Source: Ruania suaedae
GTDB lineage: Bacteria > Actinomycetota > Actinomycetes > Actinomycetales > Beutenbergiaceae
Length of the DNA: 64,000 bases
Direction: 5' to 3'
Assembly: GCF_021049265.1 (NCBI RefSeq)
Contig: NZ_CP088018.1
Coordinates: 2,914,001 to 2,978,000 of the forward strand
Shown: one piece after another, positions 16,756 through 23,982 of the stretch
Layout: each line of letters opens with the position of its first letter
How positions within the stretch are numbered: position 1 is the first letter of the stretch
Made by a program: the position numbers and the translations under genes
The notes under the pieces: model-generated
The model's input: the letters and a program-made list of their open reading frames with translations, nothing else
What the model was told of the DNA's origin: nothing
The model's database searches: none

Positions 16756-17130
16756 ATGAGGATCGTGATCGGGCTGGGCCTGCTGGCGCTCGCGGTGTAC
16801 TGCGTGATCGACTGCGTCGGCGGCGAGAAGCGGCGCCGCCTGGGCCTTCCCACGTGGCTGTGGGTGCTGGTGATCATCGCGCTTCCCGGGCTGGGGCCGC
16901 TGCTGTGGCTGCTGCTCTCCCGCACCTACGGCGGTGGCGCCTCGTCCCCGCGACGCCCGGCTCGGCCGGTGGCTCCCGACGACGATCCGGCCTTCCTGGC
17001 CGACCTCGACCGGCACAGCCGGCCCGGGACCGGCGAGGCGGCTCCCGAGGACCCGCCCTCCGGCGAGGAGCAGGGCACGGAAACGGGCACGGAGCAGGGC
17101 TCCGAGGACGACGACGGCCACACCCGCTGA
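16756..17130 (+). CDS. Small membrane protein with phospholipase D nuclease N-terminal (PLDc_N) domain
   Basis: A 124-residue protein. The first 60 residues match the PLDc_N pattern of two helices (IGLGLLALAVYCVIDCV and WLWVLVIIALPGLGPLLWLLL) with the conserved P-x-x-G-P-x-x-W segment. The rest is a low-complexity acidic tail. In larger proteins this domain precedes cardiolipin synthase-like domains; alone its role is unknown. Start set by the TAGGCT box. Convergent with resC. Confidence 0.8.
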   Translation: MRIVIGLGLLALAVYCVIDCVGGEKRRRLGLPTWLWVLVIIALPGLGPLLWLLLSRTYGGGASSPRRPARPVAPDDDPAFLADLDRHSRPGTGEAAPEDPPSGEEQGTETGTEQGSEDDDGHTR

Positions 17131-17151
17131 GACCCTCGGCGGCCCCGGGTG

Positions 17152-18117
17152 TCAGAGGCCCGAGTAGGAGTGGCGTCCGTTGAAGAAGATGTTGACGATG
17201 TAGAAGTTCGCCAGCAGCGCCACGAACCCGACGAGGGCGAAGTAGGCGAACTTGTTCGCGGCCCAGCCGGTGGTCACCCGTGCGTGCAGGTAGGCGGCGT
17301 AGATCACCCAGATGACGAAGGTCCAGGTCTCCTTCGGGTCCCACCCCCACGGGCGGCCCCAGGCGTGCTCGGCCCAGATCGCCCCGGCCACGAGCGTGAA
17401 CGTCCAGGCCACGAAGCCGACGGCGTTGAGCCGGTAGGCGATCCGCTCCAGATCGACCGAGGCGGGCAGTGCCTCGACCACCCGGCTGAGCGGGCTCACG
17501 CGGGTGGGTGCCTGCGCGGTGGCGACGCCGCCCACAGGAGCATCGGCCGCGGCCGGGACGCCACCGGACGCCTCCGGCTCCGGCGATCGGGGCCCGCCCT
17601 CACCGCGCCCCTTGACCAGCTGCAGGATCGAGAGCAGCGCGCTGACCCCGAACAGGCCGGTGGCGAGGGTGGCCACCGAGACGTGGATGACCAGCCAGTA
17701 GCTGTCCAGGGCCGGTTGGACGCCGTCGGCCTCGACGTAGAGCACCGCGGTGGCCAGGCCGAGGGCGAGCAGCGAGAGCAGCGTGACGCCGACGCCGATG
17801 TAGCGGATGTCGCGGCGCTGCTGGATGACGAGGAAGATCGCCGTCAGGAAGAAGGTGAACATCAGCGTGAACTCGTACATGTTCGCCCACGGCACCCGGC
17901 CGGCGGCCAGACCGCGCAGCAGTGTGCCGGCGGCCAGCACGAGCACGGCCAGCCACGTCAGGGCCATGCCGATGCCGGCGGCACGCCGGCGCCGGTCCTT
18001 GGCCGCGCCCGTCCCCAGGGCGGAGACGTCGACGGCGAAGGCCACCATCGCGACGGTGTAGCAGGCCATCGCGCCGTAGACGAGCAGCGTGCTCACGGTG
18101 CCCAGATCGGTGTTCAC
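17152..18117 (-). CDS. ccsB: Cytochrome c biogenesis protein ResC/CcsB (CcsA-type haem handler)
   Basis: A 321-residue multi-spanning protein that, with ResB, moves haem across the membrane and attaches it to apocytochrome c. The haem-binding tryptophan-rich motif is GRPWGWDPKETWTFVIW near residue 255, with conserved histidines in VIHVSV and YLHARVT. A long cytoplasmic loop (about 165-205) is low-complexity. The GTG start at 18117 overlaps the resB stop (GTGA). It is the last gene of the five-gene maturation operon. Confidence 0.94.
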   Translation of the reverse strand: MNTDLGTVSTLLVYGAMACYTVAMVAFAVDVSALGTGAAKDRRRRAAGIGMALTWLAVLVLAAGTLLRGLAAGRVPWANMYEFTLMFTFFLTAIFLVIQQRRDIRYIGVGVTLLSLLALGLATAVLYVEADGVQPALDSYWLVIHVSVATLATGLFGVSALLSILQLVKGRGEGGPRSPEPEASGGVPAAADAPVGGVATAQAPTRVSPLSRVVEALPASVDLERIAYRLNAVGFVAWTFTLVAGAIWAEHAWGRPWGWDPKETWTFVIWVIYAAYLHARVTTGWAANKFAYFALVGFVALLANFYIVNIFFNGRHSYSGL

Positions 18118-19763
18118 GGGTTCTCCTTCGTCTCCTGGCCGAGTGGGCTGAGCACCCGGTCCAGCTCGCGGCGCAGCCCGGGATCGTCCCCACGGGCCAG
18201 AGCAGCCGCCGTCACCACTGTAGTCCCGGCCGGCCCGGGGGCGATGCGCGCCCAGATCCGCCGGCGGGGCAGGAAGAGCGAGGCCGTCAGGCTCACGAAG
18301 GCCAGGCCGGCGAACACGCCCATCGAGATGATCGAGGGGTCGTAGCGTACGTCCAGCGCCGCGAACCGGGGCAGGTCCTCGAAGGTGATCGTGCCCAGAC
18401 CATCGGGCAGTTCGAGGGTCTCCCCCGGCCGCAGCACCAGCCGGACCGGGACCTCCTCGCCGCCGGAACCCTCCTCGAGCACCGGCTCCATGTTCGTGGT
18501 GTCGAGGGTAAACAGGTTCTGCGGCACCCCGTCGTCCAGGCCGAGGTCTCCGGTGAACAGGTTGAGCACCAGCACCGGGTCCAGGGCCTCGGGGTAGGCC
18601 GAGTCGATCGGGACGCCGCCCTCGGTCTCGACCACGGTGGGCAGCAGCACTCCGCTGAAGCCGTACTGCTGGCGGCCCCCGTTCGCGTCCGGCACCATGA
18701 TCACCCCGTTCGAGGTGTAGTTCAGATCGCCCGAGGGCAGGAACATCGTCGGTCCCTCGAAGGCCACCTCGCCGTCGGCGTCGGTGACGCTCACCTGCGG
18801 GGCGTACCCGTTGCCCGAGAGGTAGACGCGGGTGGAGTCGGTCTCCAGCGGGTGGTTCAGCCGGATGTCCTGCTCGCGCTGTGCGCCGTCGGGGGTCATC
18901 AGGGTGACCGAGGCGGTGAAGTCGCGCGGTTGCGCGTCGTCGGTGAACACGGAGGAGAACTCCTCCAGCCGGAGCCGGAACGGCTCCACCGAGTCCGCGT
19001 CGAACCATGCGCCGGTGTCGAAGGAGTCGTAGTCGAGCGGGGCGTTGACGAAGGTGCTGTCCTCGACCACCACGATCTGGCCGCGATAGTGCACCAGCTG
19101 GCCCCAGGCCGTCACCACCAGCAGCCCGACCAGGGCCAGGTGGAAGAGCAGGTTGCCCGTCTCCCGGCCCCGCCCGCGTTCGGCCGAGACGGTGCGCACG
19201 TCCACCTGGCTGCCGGACGCCGTCGCGCGCTCCTCGGTGCCGGTGCGGCGCGCGTAGCGCCGGCCGAGCGCCGCCATCAGCGCCTGCTCGGCCTCCTCCG
19301 GGCGCAGGCTTGTGCGCAGCTCCGAGCGCACCTCGAACCGGGAGAAGCGCCGCGGTACCCGGGTGGGCTCGGCGCGCAGGCTGCGGGCGTGGGCGAGGGT
19401 GCGCGGGATGATGCAGCCGATGAGGGAGGCGAACAGCAGCAGGTAGACCGCCGAGAACCACGGCGAGGAGTAGACGTCGAACAGGTGCAGCGAGTCCAGC
19501 ACCTCGGCGGTCTGGGGCGAGTCGCGGTAGTACTGGATGACCGCGTTCGGATCCACCGAACGCTGCGGGAAGAACGCCCCCGGCAGTGCGACCGCGGCGA
19601 GCAGCAGCAGCAGCATGAGCGCCACCCGCATACTCGTCAGCTGCCGCCAGGTCCAACGCAACCAGCCGCGCGCGCCCAGGCGCGGGCCCACCGGCTCCCG
19701 CGTGGTCTCGGTCTCGGCCGGGCCGGCGTCGGCCCGCAGCCCCTCCGGGCGGTAGCCGCTCAC
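18114..19763 (-). CDS. resB: Cytochrome c biogenesis protein ResB (Ccs1)
   Basis: A 549-residue partner of ResC. There are membrane helices near residues 45-66, 98-118 and 185-205, a large external domain (about 210-470), and a final helix near 485 (IISMGVFAGLAFVSLTASLF). The N-terminus carries the family's LTSMRVALMLLLLLAAVALPGAFFPQ, with the adjoining FDVYSSPWFSAVYLLLFASLIGC. GTG start at 19763 overlapping the ccdA stop (GTGA). Confidence 0.94.
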   Translation of the reverse strand: MSGYRPEGLRADAGPAETETTREPVGPRLGARGWLRWTWRQLTSMRVALMLLLLLAAVALPGAFFPQRSVDPNAVIQYYRDSPQTAEVLDSLHLFDVYSSPWFSAVYLLLFASLIGCIIPRTLAHARSLRAEPTRVPRRFSRFEVRSELRTSLRPEEAEQALMAALGRRYARRTGTEERATASGSQVDVRTVSAERGRGRETGNLLFHLALVGLLVVTAWGQLVHYRGQIVVVEDSTFVNAPLDYDSFDTGAWFDADSVEPFRLRLEEFSSVFTDDAQPRDFTASVTLMTPDGAQREQDIRLNHPLETDSTRVYLSGNGYAPQVSVTDADGEVAFEGPTMFLPSGDLNYTSNGVIMVPDANGGRQQYGFSGVLLPTVVETEGGVPIDSAYPEALDPVLVLNLFTGDLGLDDGVPQNLFTLDTTNMEPVLEEGSGGEEVPVRLVLRPGETLELPDGLGTITFEDLPRFAALDVRYDPSIISMGVFAGLAFVSLTASLFLPRRRIWARIAPGPAGTTVVTAAALARGDDPGLRRELDRVLSPLGQETKENP

Positions 19764-20554
19764 ACCAGCACCTCGAAGTCAGCGACCCAGCCCTGCAACC
19801 AGGCCGCCAGCTCGCTCCACAGTCCCGTCACCATCGCCAGACCCAGCAGGATGAGCAGGCCGCCCCCGATCCGCATGACGGCAAGCCGGTGGCGCCGCAG
19901 CCACGCCACCATCCGCTCCGAGGACCGCAGCCCGAGCGCGACCAGCACGAACGGCAGCCCCAGGCCCAGGCAGTACACCAGCACCAGGACCAGTGCGCGG
20001 CCGGGGTCGGCCCCACCGATCGCCAGCGTCTGCACGGCCGCGAGCGTGGGGCCGATGCACGGCGCCCACCCGATGCCGAAGACCACGCCGAGCAGCGGCG
20101 CCCCCCAGACCCCTGCGCGCGGGGACAGGTGCAGCCGTCGCTCGCGCTGCAGGAACGGCACCGCGCCGAGGAAAGCCAGTCCCATCAGCACCACCAGCAC
20201 GCCCAGGCCGCGCAACAGCTCGTCCTGCCAGCGCACCAGGGCCAGGCCGACCCCGGCCAGCGCCATCGTGGTGGCCGCGAACACGGCGGTGAACCCGGCC
20301 ACGAAGCCGAGCACGCCGATCACCAGCCGGGTGCGCGCGCGGCGCGAGACAGGTGCGCCCGCCGCGGGGCTGCCGCCCTGCTCCACGCCGACCATGCCGC
20401 CGACGTAGCCGAGATAGCCGGGTACGAGGGGCAGCACGCAGGGAGAGGCAAAGGAGATGAAGCCGGCCAGCAGCGCCACCGGGGCCGCCGCGAGCAGCGG
20501 TCCGGAGAAGACGGTCTCGGCGAAGGTGGCGCCGAGTTGCTCCCACCAGGTCAC
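19760..20554 (-). CDS. ccdA: Cytochrome c biogenesis protein CcdA
   Basis: A 264-residue, six-helix thiol reductant carrier that moves reducing power from cytoplasmic thioredoxin to the extracytoplasmic TlpA/ResA. The two redox cysteines are in SFASPCVLPLVPGYLGYVGG (helix 1) and GIGWAPCIGPTLAAV (helix 4). GTG start at 20554 overlapping the tlpA stop (GTGA). Confidence 0.95.
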   Translation of the reverse strand: MTWWEQLGATFAETVFSGPLLAAAPVALLAGFISFASPCVLPLVPGYLGYVGGMVGVEQGGSPAAGAPVSRRARTRLVIGVLGFVAGFTAVFAATTMALAGVGLALVRWQDELLRGLGVLVVLMGLAFLGAVPFLQRERRLHLSPRAGVWGAPLLGVVFGIGWAPCIGPTLAAVQTLAIGGADPGRALVLVLVYCLGLGLPFVLVALGLRSSERMVAWLRRHRLAVMRIGGGLLILLGLAMVTGLWSELAAWLQGWVADFEVLV

Positions 20555-21156
20555 GGCGCCTCGGCCAGGACGTCGTCGATCAGCCCGCTCAAGGTGCTCG
20601 CCTCGACCCGGCCGACCACGCGGGCCGCCACCCGGCCCTGCTGATCGAGCACGACCGTGCTGGGCATCGCCTGCAGTGGCACCACGCCCTGCATGGCGGC
20701 GACCCCCTCGGCGTCGCTGTCGTCGAGGCTGGGGTAGGGCACCTCGAAGCGCCGCTCGAACGCCAGCGCCGTGGCCGGTGCGTTGGTGTGGTTGACCCCG
20801 AGCAGGTGCACGCCCTGGCCGGAGTAGTCCTCGTGCACCTGAGCCAGGTCCGGCGCCTCGGCACGGCAGGGCGGGCACTCGGCGTACCAGAAGTTGAGCA
20901 CGACGACGTCGCCCCGCCAGTCGGCCAGGTCCACCGCCTCCTCGGTGTAGGTGACGCCGGCGAGGTCGACCACCTCACCACGCTCGGCCACCGGCCAGGT
21001 CTGGACGCTGCCGTCGCCGGAGACGTAGCCGGTACCCACCTCCGAGTCGGCGGTGGTCGTCGCGTCGCTGCTGCAGCCGGCCAGGGCCGTACCCGTCAGG
21101 CCGGCCGCAGCCAGCGCGGCGGTGAGCACGCGGCGCCGGGAGGGCGACTGGGTCAC
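20551..21156 (-). CDS. TlpA/ResA-like thioredoxin lipoprotein
   Basis: A 201-residue exported thiol-disulfide reductase that keeps apocytochrome c cysteines reduced for haem attachment. The signal has SRRRVLTAALAAAG (compatible with Tat export) and the lipobox LAGC with Cys28. The thioredoxin-fold active site is CPPC at 94-97 (NFWYAECPPCRAEAPDL), with the cis-proline loop LQAMPSTVVLD. GTG start at 21156 overlaps the stop of the upstream phosphatase gene (GTGA). Confidence 0.93.
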   Translation of the reverse strand: MTQSPSRRRVLTAALAAAGLTGTALAGCSSDATTTADSEVGTGYVSGDGSVQTWPVAERGEVVDLAGVTYTEEAVDLADWRGDVVVLNFWYAECPPCRAEAPDLAQVHEDYSGQGVHLLGVNHTNAPATALAFERRFEVPYPSLDDSDAEGVAAMQGVVPLQAMPSTVVLDQQGRVAARVVGRVEASTLSGLIDDVLAEAP

Positions 21157-21797
21157 GGGAGCACCGCCGTCGAGGGGTCCGGGAGCAGGTCCCGGCACGG
21201 CTCGGTGTAGTCGACGGTGATCAGCGTGCCGTCGTCGAAGGTCAGGGACGTGACCGAGGCCAGGGTGGTCCTGCGGCGGCGCGGGTCGTGCAACATGCTG
21301 CGGCCCTCGAGGTGGCGCCGCATCGTCCAGATCGGCAGCTGGTGGGAGACCAGGACCGCTTCGTGGCCCTCGGCACGCGCCCGGGCGTCCCGGATCGCCG
21401 CGGTCATCCGCTCGATCACCTCGGTGTAGGGCTCACCCCAGGAGGGCCGCCACGGGTTGTGCAGCCGCAGCATCCGGCCCGGTCGGAGCAGATGGCGCGG
21501 GTCCTTCGCCACGGACGTGCCCTCGAAGTAGTTGCCCGCCTCGATGACCCGGTCGTCGGTCCCCAGCGGCAGGCCGAAGGCCGCGGCGATCGGGGTCGCG
21601 GTCTCCTGCGCCCGCTGCAGCGGTGAGGCGGTCACGTCGATCACGTCGGAGCCCTGGTCCCGCAACGTCGCCGCCACTCGGTCGGCCATCTGCCGGCCAC
21701 GCTCGGACAAGGGGTAGCCCTCCAGGCGTCCGTACAGCACGCGATCGGGGTTGTAGACCTCGCCGTGCCGGATCAGATGGACCGTGGTGTAGACCAT
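21153..21797 (-). CDS. Histidine phosphatase family protein
   Basis: A 214-residue phosphoglycerate-mutase-like protein with the catalytic RHG at residues 10-12 (HLIRHGEVYNPDRVLYGR), the acid/base region IEAGNYFEGT and the second histidine in AVLVSHQLPIWTMRRHLEG. It heads the tlpA-ccdA-resB-resC chain; a similar gene stands at the same place (Rv0525) in Mycobacterium, by recall. Whether it acts in cytochrome maturation is unknown. Confidence 0.9.
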   Translation of the reverse strand: MVYTTVHLIRHGEVYNPDRVLYGRLEGYPLSERGRQMADRVAATLRDQGSDVIDVTASPLQRAQETATPIAAAFGLPLGTDDRVIEAGNYFEGTSVAKDPRHLLRPGRMLRLHNPWRPSWGEPYTEVIERMTAAIRDARARAEGHEAVLVSHQLPIWTMRRHLEGRSMLHDPRRRRTTLASVTSLTFDDGTLITVDYTEPCRDLLPDPSTAVLP

Positions 21798-21863
21798 GAC
21801 CCCAGTGTCGCAAATCCCGACGGCGTCCCTCGCCCCGGTCCCGGCCCACCCGCGTGAGGCCGG

Positions 21864-22352
21864 TCACCCCGCCCGGTGGGCCCGCCGGTCATCGCTGCCG
21901 GAGTCGATCTCCTGCACGACCAGGGCGAACGCCTCCCCGACCGCCTCGAGCTGCTCCGGCGTGAGCACGTCCACCAGGCGCCGTCGCACCGACTCCACAT
22001 GCCAGGGGGCGGCCGTCCGCAACCGGTCGAAGCCTTTCTCGGTGAGCACACAGTCGACCCCGCGCCCGTCGTCGGGGGCGCTGCGGCGTTCGACGAGGCC
22101 GGCCGCTTCCATCCGGCGGACGGTGTGTGTCAGCCTCGAACGGGAGGAGACCACGTCATGGGCGAGGCGGGACATCCGCATCGTCCGATCCTCGCTCTCA
22201 CTGAGGCGGACCATGACCTCGTACTCGTTCATCGACAGGTCGGCGGCGTCCTCGAGATCCCGGCCGAGCGCGTCGAAGAGCGACCACATCCCTGCGAGCA
22301 CCGAGCGCCAGTGACGCTGCTGCTCGACGTCCAGCCACCGCGGCTCTGCCAT
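21864..22352 (-). CDS. MarR family transcriptional regulator
   Basis: A 162-residue winged-helix regulator. The recognition region is TMRMSRLAHDVVSSRSRLTHTVRRMEAAGLVERR with the wing SAPDDGRGVDCVLTEKG. The ATG at 22352 is preceded by GAGAGGGACGAC; the frame is open a further 29 codons into the promoter. Divergent from yceI with a long inverted repeat between (22402-22430). MarR-YceI pairs are common in actinobacteria, and YceI is the presumed target. No conserved sensing cysteine is evident. Confidence 0.9.
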   Translation of the reverse strand: MAEPRWLDVEQQRHWRSVLAGMWSLFDALGRDLEDAADLSMNEYEVMVRLSESEDRTMRMSRLAHDVVSSRSRLTHTVRRMEAAGLVERRSAPDDGRGVDCVLTEKGFDRLRTAAPWHVESVRRRLVDVLTPEQLEAVGEAFALVVQEIDSGSDDRRAHRAG

Positions 22353-22401
22353 GTCGTCCCTCTCACACCCTTGTTCAGCACCGACCTCTTGACACCAGGA
22401 T

Positions 22402-22430
22402 AGTTGTAGCGCACAGTAATTGTTACAACT
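22402..22430. promoter_or_regulatory. Inverted repeat between marR and yceI, probable MarR operator
   Basis: AGTTGTA at 22402-22408 and TACAACT at 22424-22430 are perfect inverted arms 15 bases apart. A TTGACA -35 box lies just upstream at 22389-22394, so a bound MarR dimer would overlap the yceI promoter. Confidence 0.5.
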
Positions 22431-22466
22431 TTCAATCATTCGATCTCAACCCGAGGAGACGCCTCC

Positions 22467-23018
22467 ATGAGCACCATCCCCGCCGGCACCTACGCCATCG
22501 ACACCGTCCACAGCGAGGTCGGCTTCGTCGTCCGCCACTCCGGCATCTCCAAGGTGCGCGGTCGGTTCACCGAGTTCTCCGGCAGCATCACGATCGCCGA
22601 GAACTTCGCCGACTCCTCCGCGCAGGTCACCATCCAGTCCGGCTCGGTGCACACCGGCAACGAGCAGCGCGACGGTCACCTGACCAGCCCGGACTTCTGG
22701 GACGCCGCCGCCAACCCGGAGTGGACCTTCGTCTCCACCTCGGTCGAGGGAAGTGGCGACGAGTTCACCCTGCACGGTGACCTCACGGTCAACGGCGTCA
22801 CCAAGCCGGTGGCACTCGCGGTCGAGCTCGAGGGCGCCCTGGCCGACGCCGAGGGCGAGGAAAAGGTCGGCTTCTCCGCGCAGACCTCGATCTCCCGCAA
22901 GGACTACGGCCTGACCTGGAACGTCGCCCTCGAGGGCGGCGGGCTGCTGGTGGGCGACAAGGTCACCATCTCCATCGAGGTGCAGGCGGCCAAGCAGGCC
23001 GTCGCCGCCCAGGCCTGA
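22467..23018 (+). CDS. YceI family protein
   Basis: A 183-residue lipocalin-like beta-barrel protein of the YceI family, which binds polyisoprenoid-type lipids. It starts IPAGTYAIDTVHSEVGFVVRHSGISKVRGRF and contains RDGHLTSPDFWDAAANPEWTF and LTVNGVTKPVALAVE. No signal peptide is visible, so it is cytoplasmic, as in most actinobacteria. Given the menaquinone genes around it, an isoprenoid quinone ligand is conceivable but not shown. Confidence 0.92.
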   Translation: MSTIPAGTYAIDTVHSEVGFVVRHSGISKVRGRFTEFSGSITIAENFADSSAQVTIQSGSVHTGNEQRDGHLTSPDFWDAAANPEWTFVSTSVEGSGDEFTLHGDLTVNGVTKPVALAVELEGALADAEGEEKVGFSAQTSISRKDYGLTWNVALEGGGLLVGDKVTISIEVQAAKQAVAAQA

Positions 23019-23042
23019 CCCGGGCCGTCCCGAGAAACGAGG

Positions 23043-23071
23043 CTGGGCCGTCCGCGATGCGGGCGGCCCAG
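23043..23071 (+). terminator. Terminator hairpin after yceI
   Basis: CTGGGCCG/CGGCCCAG and CCGC/GCGG pair, with a single T-G opposition and a 3-base loop. It begins 25 bases after the yceI stop. Confidence 0.7.
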
Positions 23072-23094
23072 TGTCATGTCAGGGCCTGGCATGA

Positions 23095-23331
23095 TCAGCC
23101 CAGCGCCGACTCCAGGCGGGCCGGATCGATCCGGAAGTACCCCACCTGGGCACCGTCGACGACGACGACGGGCACCACCTCCCCGTACTGCGCCCTCAGC
23201 TGCGCATCGGTGTCGATGTCGACCTCCGCCCAGCCCACGCCCCGGCGTTCGCTGATCACCCGCACCACCCTTCTCGCGTCCTCGCAGAGATGGCAGCCGG
23301 CCCGGGAGTAGAGAATCACGCGTGCATCCAC
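23095..23331 (-). CDS. Glutaredoxin family protein
   Basis: A 78-residue thioredoxin-fold protein with the active site CHLC at residues 13-16 (LYSRAGCHLCEDARRVV) and the proline loop EVVPVVVVDG. Such small actinobacterial glutaredoxin-like proteins probably work with mycothiol or thioredoxin. It stands after bS22 on the same strand but is separated by a composite hairpin. Confidence 0.9.
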   Translation of the reverse strand: MDARVILYSRAGCHLCEDARRVVRVISERRGVGWAEVDIDTDAQLRAQYGEVVPVVVVDGAQVGYFRIDPARLESALG

Positions 23332-23354
23332 GCCCCCAGGGTACGCACGCGAAA

Positions 23355-23391
23355 GGCCGGACCGGCTCCGTGCAGGAGCTGCGATCCGGCC
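23355..23391 (-). terminator. Composite hairpin after the bS22 gene
   Basis: Outer arms GGCCGGA/TCCGGCC and inner arms GCTCC/GGAGC form a nested stem. On the minus strand it is followed by TTTCG and starts 15 bases past the bS22 stop. Confidence 0.6.
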
Positions 23392-23405
23392 GTGCGCTCG
23401 CGCGC

Positions 23406-23504
23406 CTACTTCTTGTTGCGGCGCTGGTGACGCGTCCTGCGGAGCAGCTTGCGGTGCTTCTTCTTCGCCATCCGCTTACGACGCTTCTTGATGACTGAAC
23501 CCAC
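23406..23504 (-). CDS. Small ribosomal protein bS22 (AURKAIP1/COX24 domain)
   Basis: A 32-residue, extremely basic protein: it begins GSVIKKRRKRMAKKKHRKLL after the start residue and ends in RHQRRNKK. This matches the actinobacterial 30S protein bS22 (Rv0500B type), which binds near the decoding region of the small subunit. GTG start at 23504 with GAGG upstream. It follows the BldC-like gene exactly as Rv0500B follows Rv0500A, which supports the call. Easily missed because of its size. Confidence 0.93.
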   Translation of the reverse strand: MGSVIKKRRKRMAKKKHRKLLRRTRHQRRNKK

Positions 23505-23520
23505 GGGACCTCACTACGAC

Positions 23521-23577
23521 TCAGGTGTTCACGCAAGCACTCCGGGAGAGTCCCGGTGCCCGCGTCGGACAGAACAT
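23521..23577 (-). CDS. Possible leaderless 18-residue ORF in the bS22 leader
   Basis: An ATG at 23577 lies 6 bases after the strong -10 box TAAGAT (23584-23589), so it would be the very 5' end of the bS22 transcript. The frame codes 18 residues (MFCPTRAPGLSRSACVNT) and stops 16 bases before the bS22 start codon. It may be a real leader peptide or only the transcription start of bS22. Confidence 0.25.
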   Translation of the reverse strand: MFCPTRAPGLSRSACVNT

Positions 23578-23583
23578 CGCTAC

Positions 23584-23589
23584 ATCTTA
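23584..23589 (-). promoter_or_regulatory. -10 box for the bS22 transcript
   Basis: Minus-strand TAAGAT is the best -10 match in the gap between the BldC-like gene and bS22. The inferred transcription start at about 23577 would give a 73-base leader. Confidence 0.5.
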
Positions 23590-23632
23590 CCTGCCCGCGA
23601 GGGCGATGCCCGCCGGACGGCGGGACGGGACG

Positions 23633-23848
23633 TCAGTGCCCCGACGCCGTCCGCGGGTCGTTCCACTCGCCGAGGCTGCCGGAGAGCATCTCCTCGGCAG
23701 CCGCCTGCGGGACGCGATAGGACTTACCGACCCGGATAGCCGGCAGCTCGCCGGAGTGCACCATGCGGTAGACCGTCATCCGGGAGACCCTGGCCATCTC
23801 GGCCACCTCGGCAACCGTGAGGAAGCGCGGTGCACCGTCATCGGCCAT
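23633..23848 (-). CDS. BldC-like helix-turn-helix protein
   Basis: A 71-residue MerR-type/excisionase-like DNA-binding protein consisting almost only of one winged helix: FLTVAEVAEMARVSRMTVYR, then MVHSGELPAIRVGKSYRVP. It corresponds to Rv0500A of Mycobacterium and resembles the developmental regulator BldC. The ATG at 23848 has a GGGAGAGACG ribosome site; the longer frame (15 more codons) lacks one. Confidence 0.9.
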   Translation of the reverse strand: MADDGAPRFLTVAEVAEMARVSRMTVYRMVHSGELPAIRVGKSYRVPQAAAEEMLSGSLGEWNDPRTASGH

Positions 23849-23982
23849 CGTCTCTCCCTCAATCGGTCCGGTCGGCGCCGGCGGCGCGTCCACCGCCGCT
23901 CGCCGGACGCCGGTGTGCTCTCAGTCGAGCATCTTAGGGGTAAAGGAGCCGGAACGGGAACCGCTCGGGGCCAACTGGGCGA

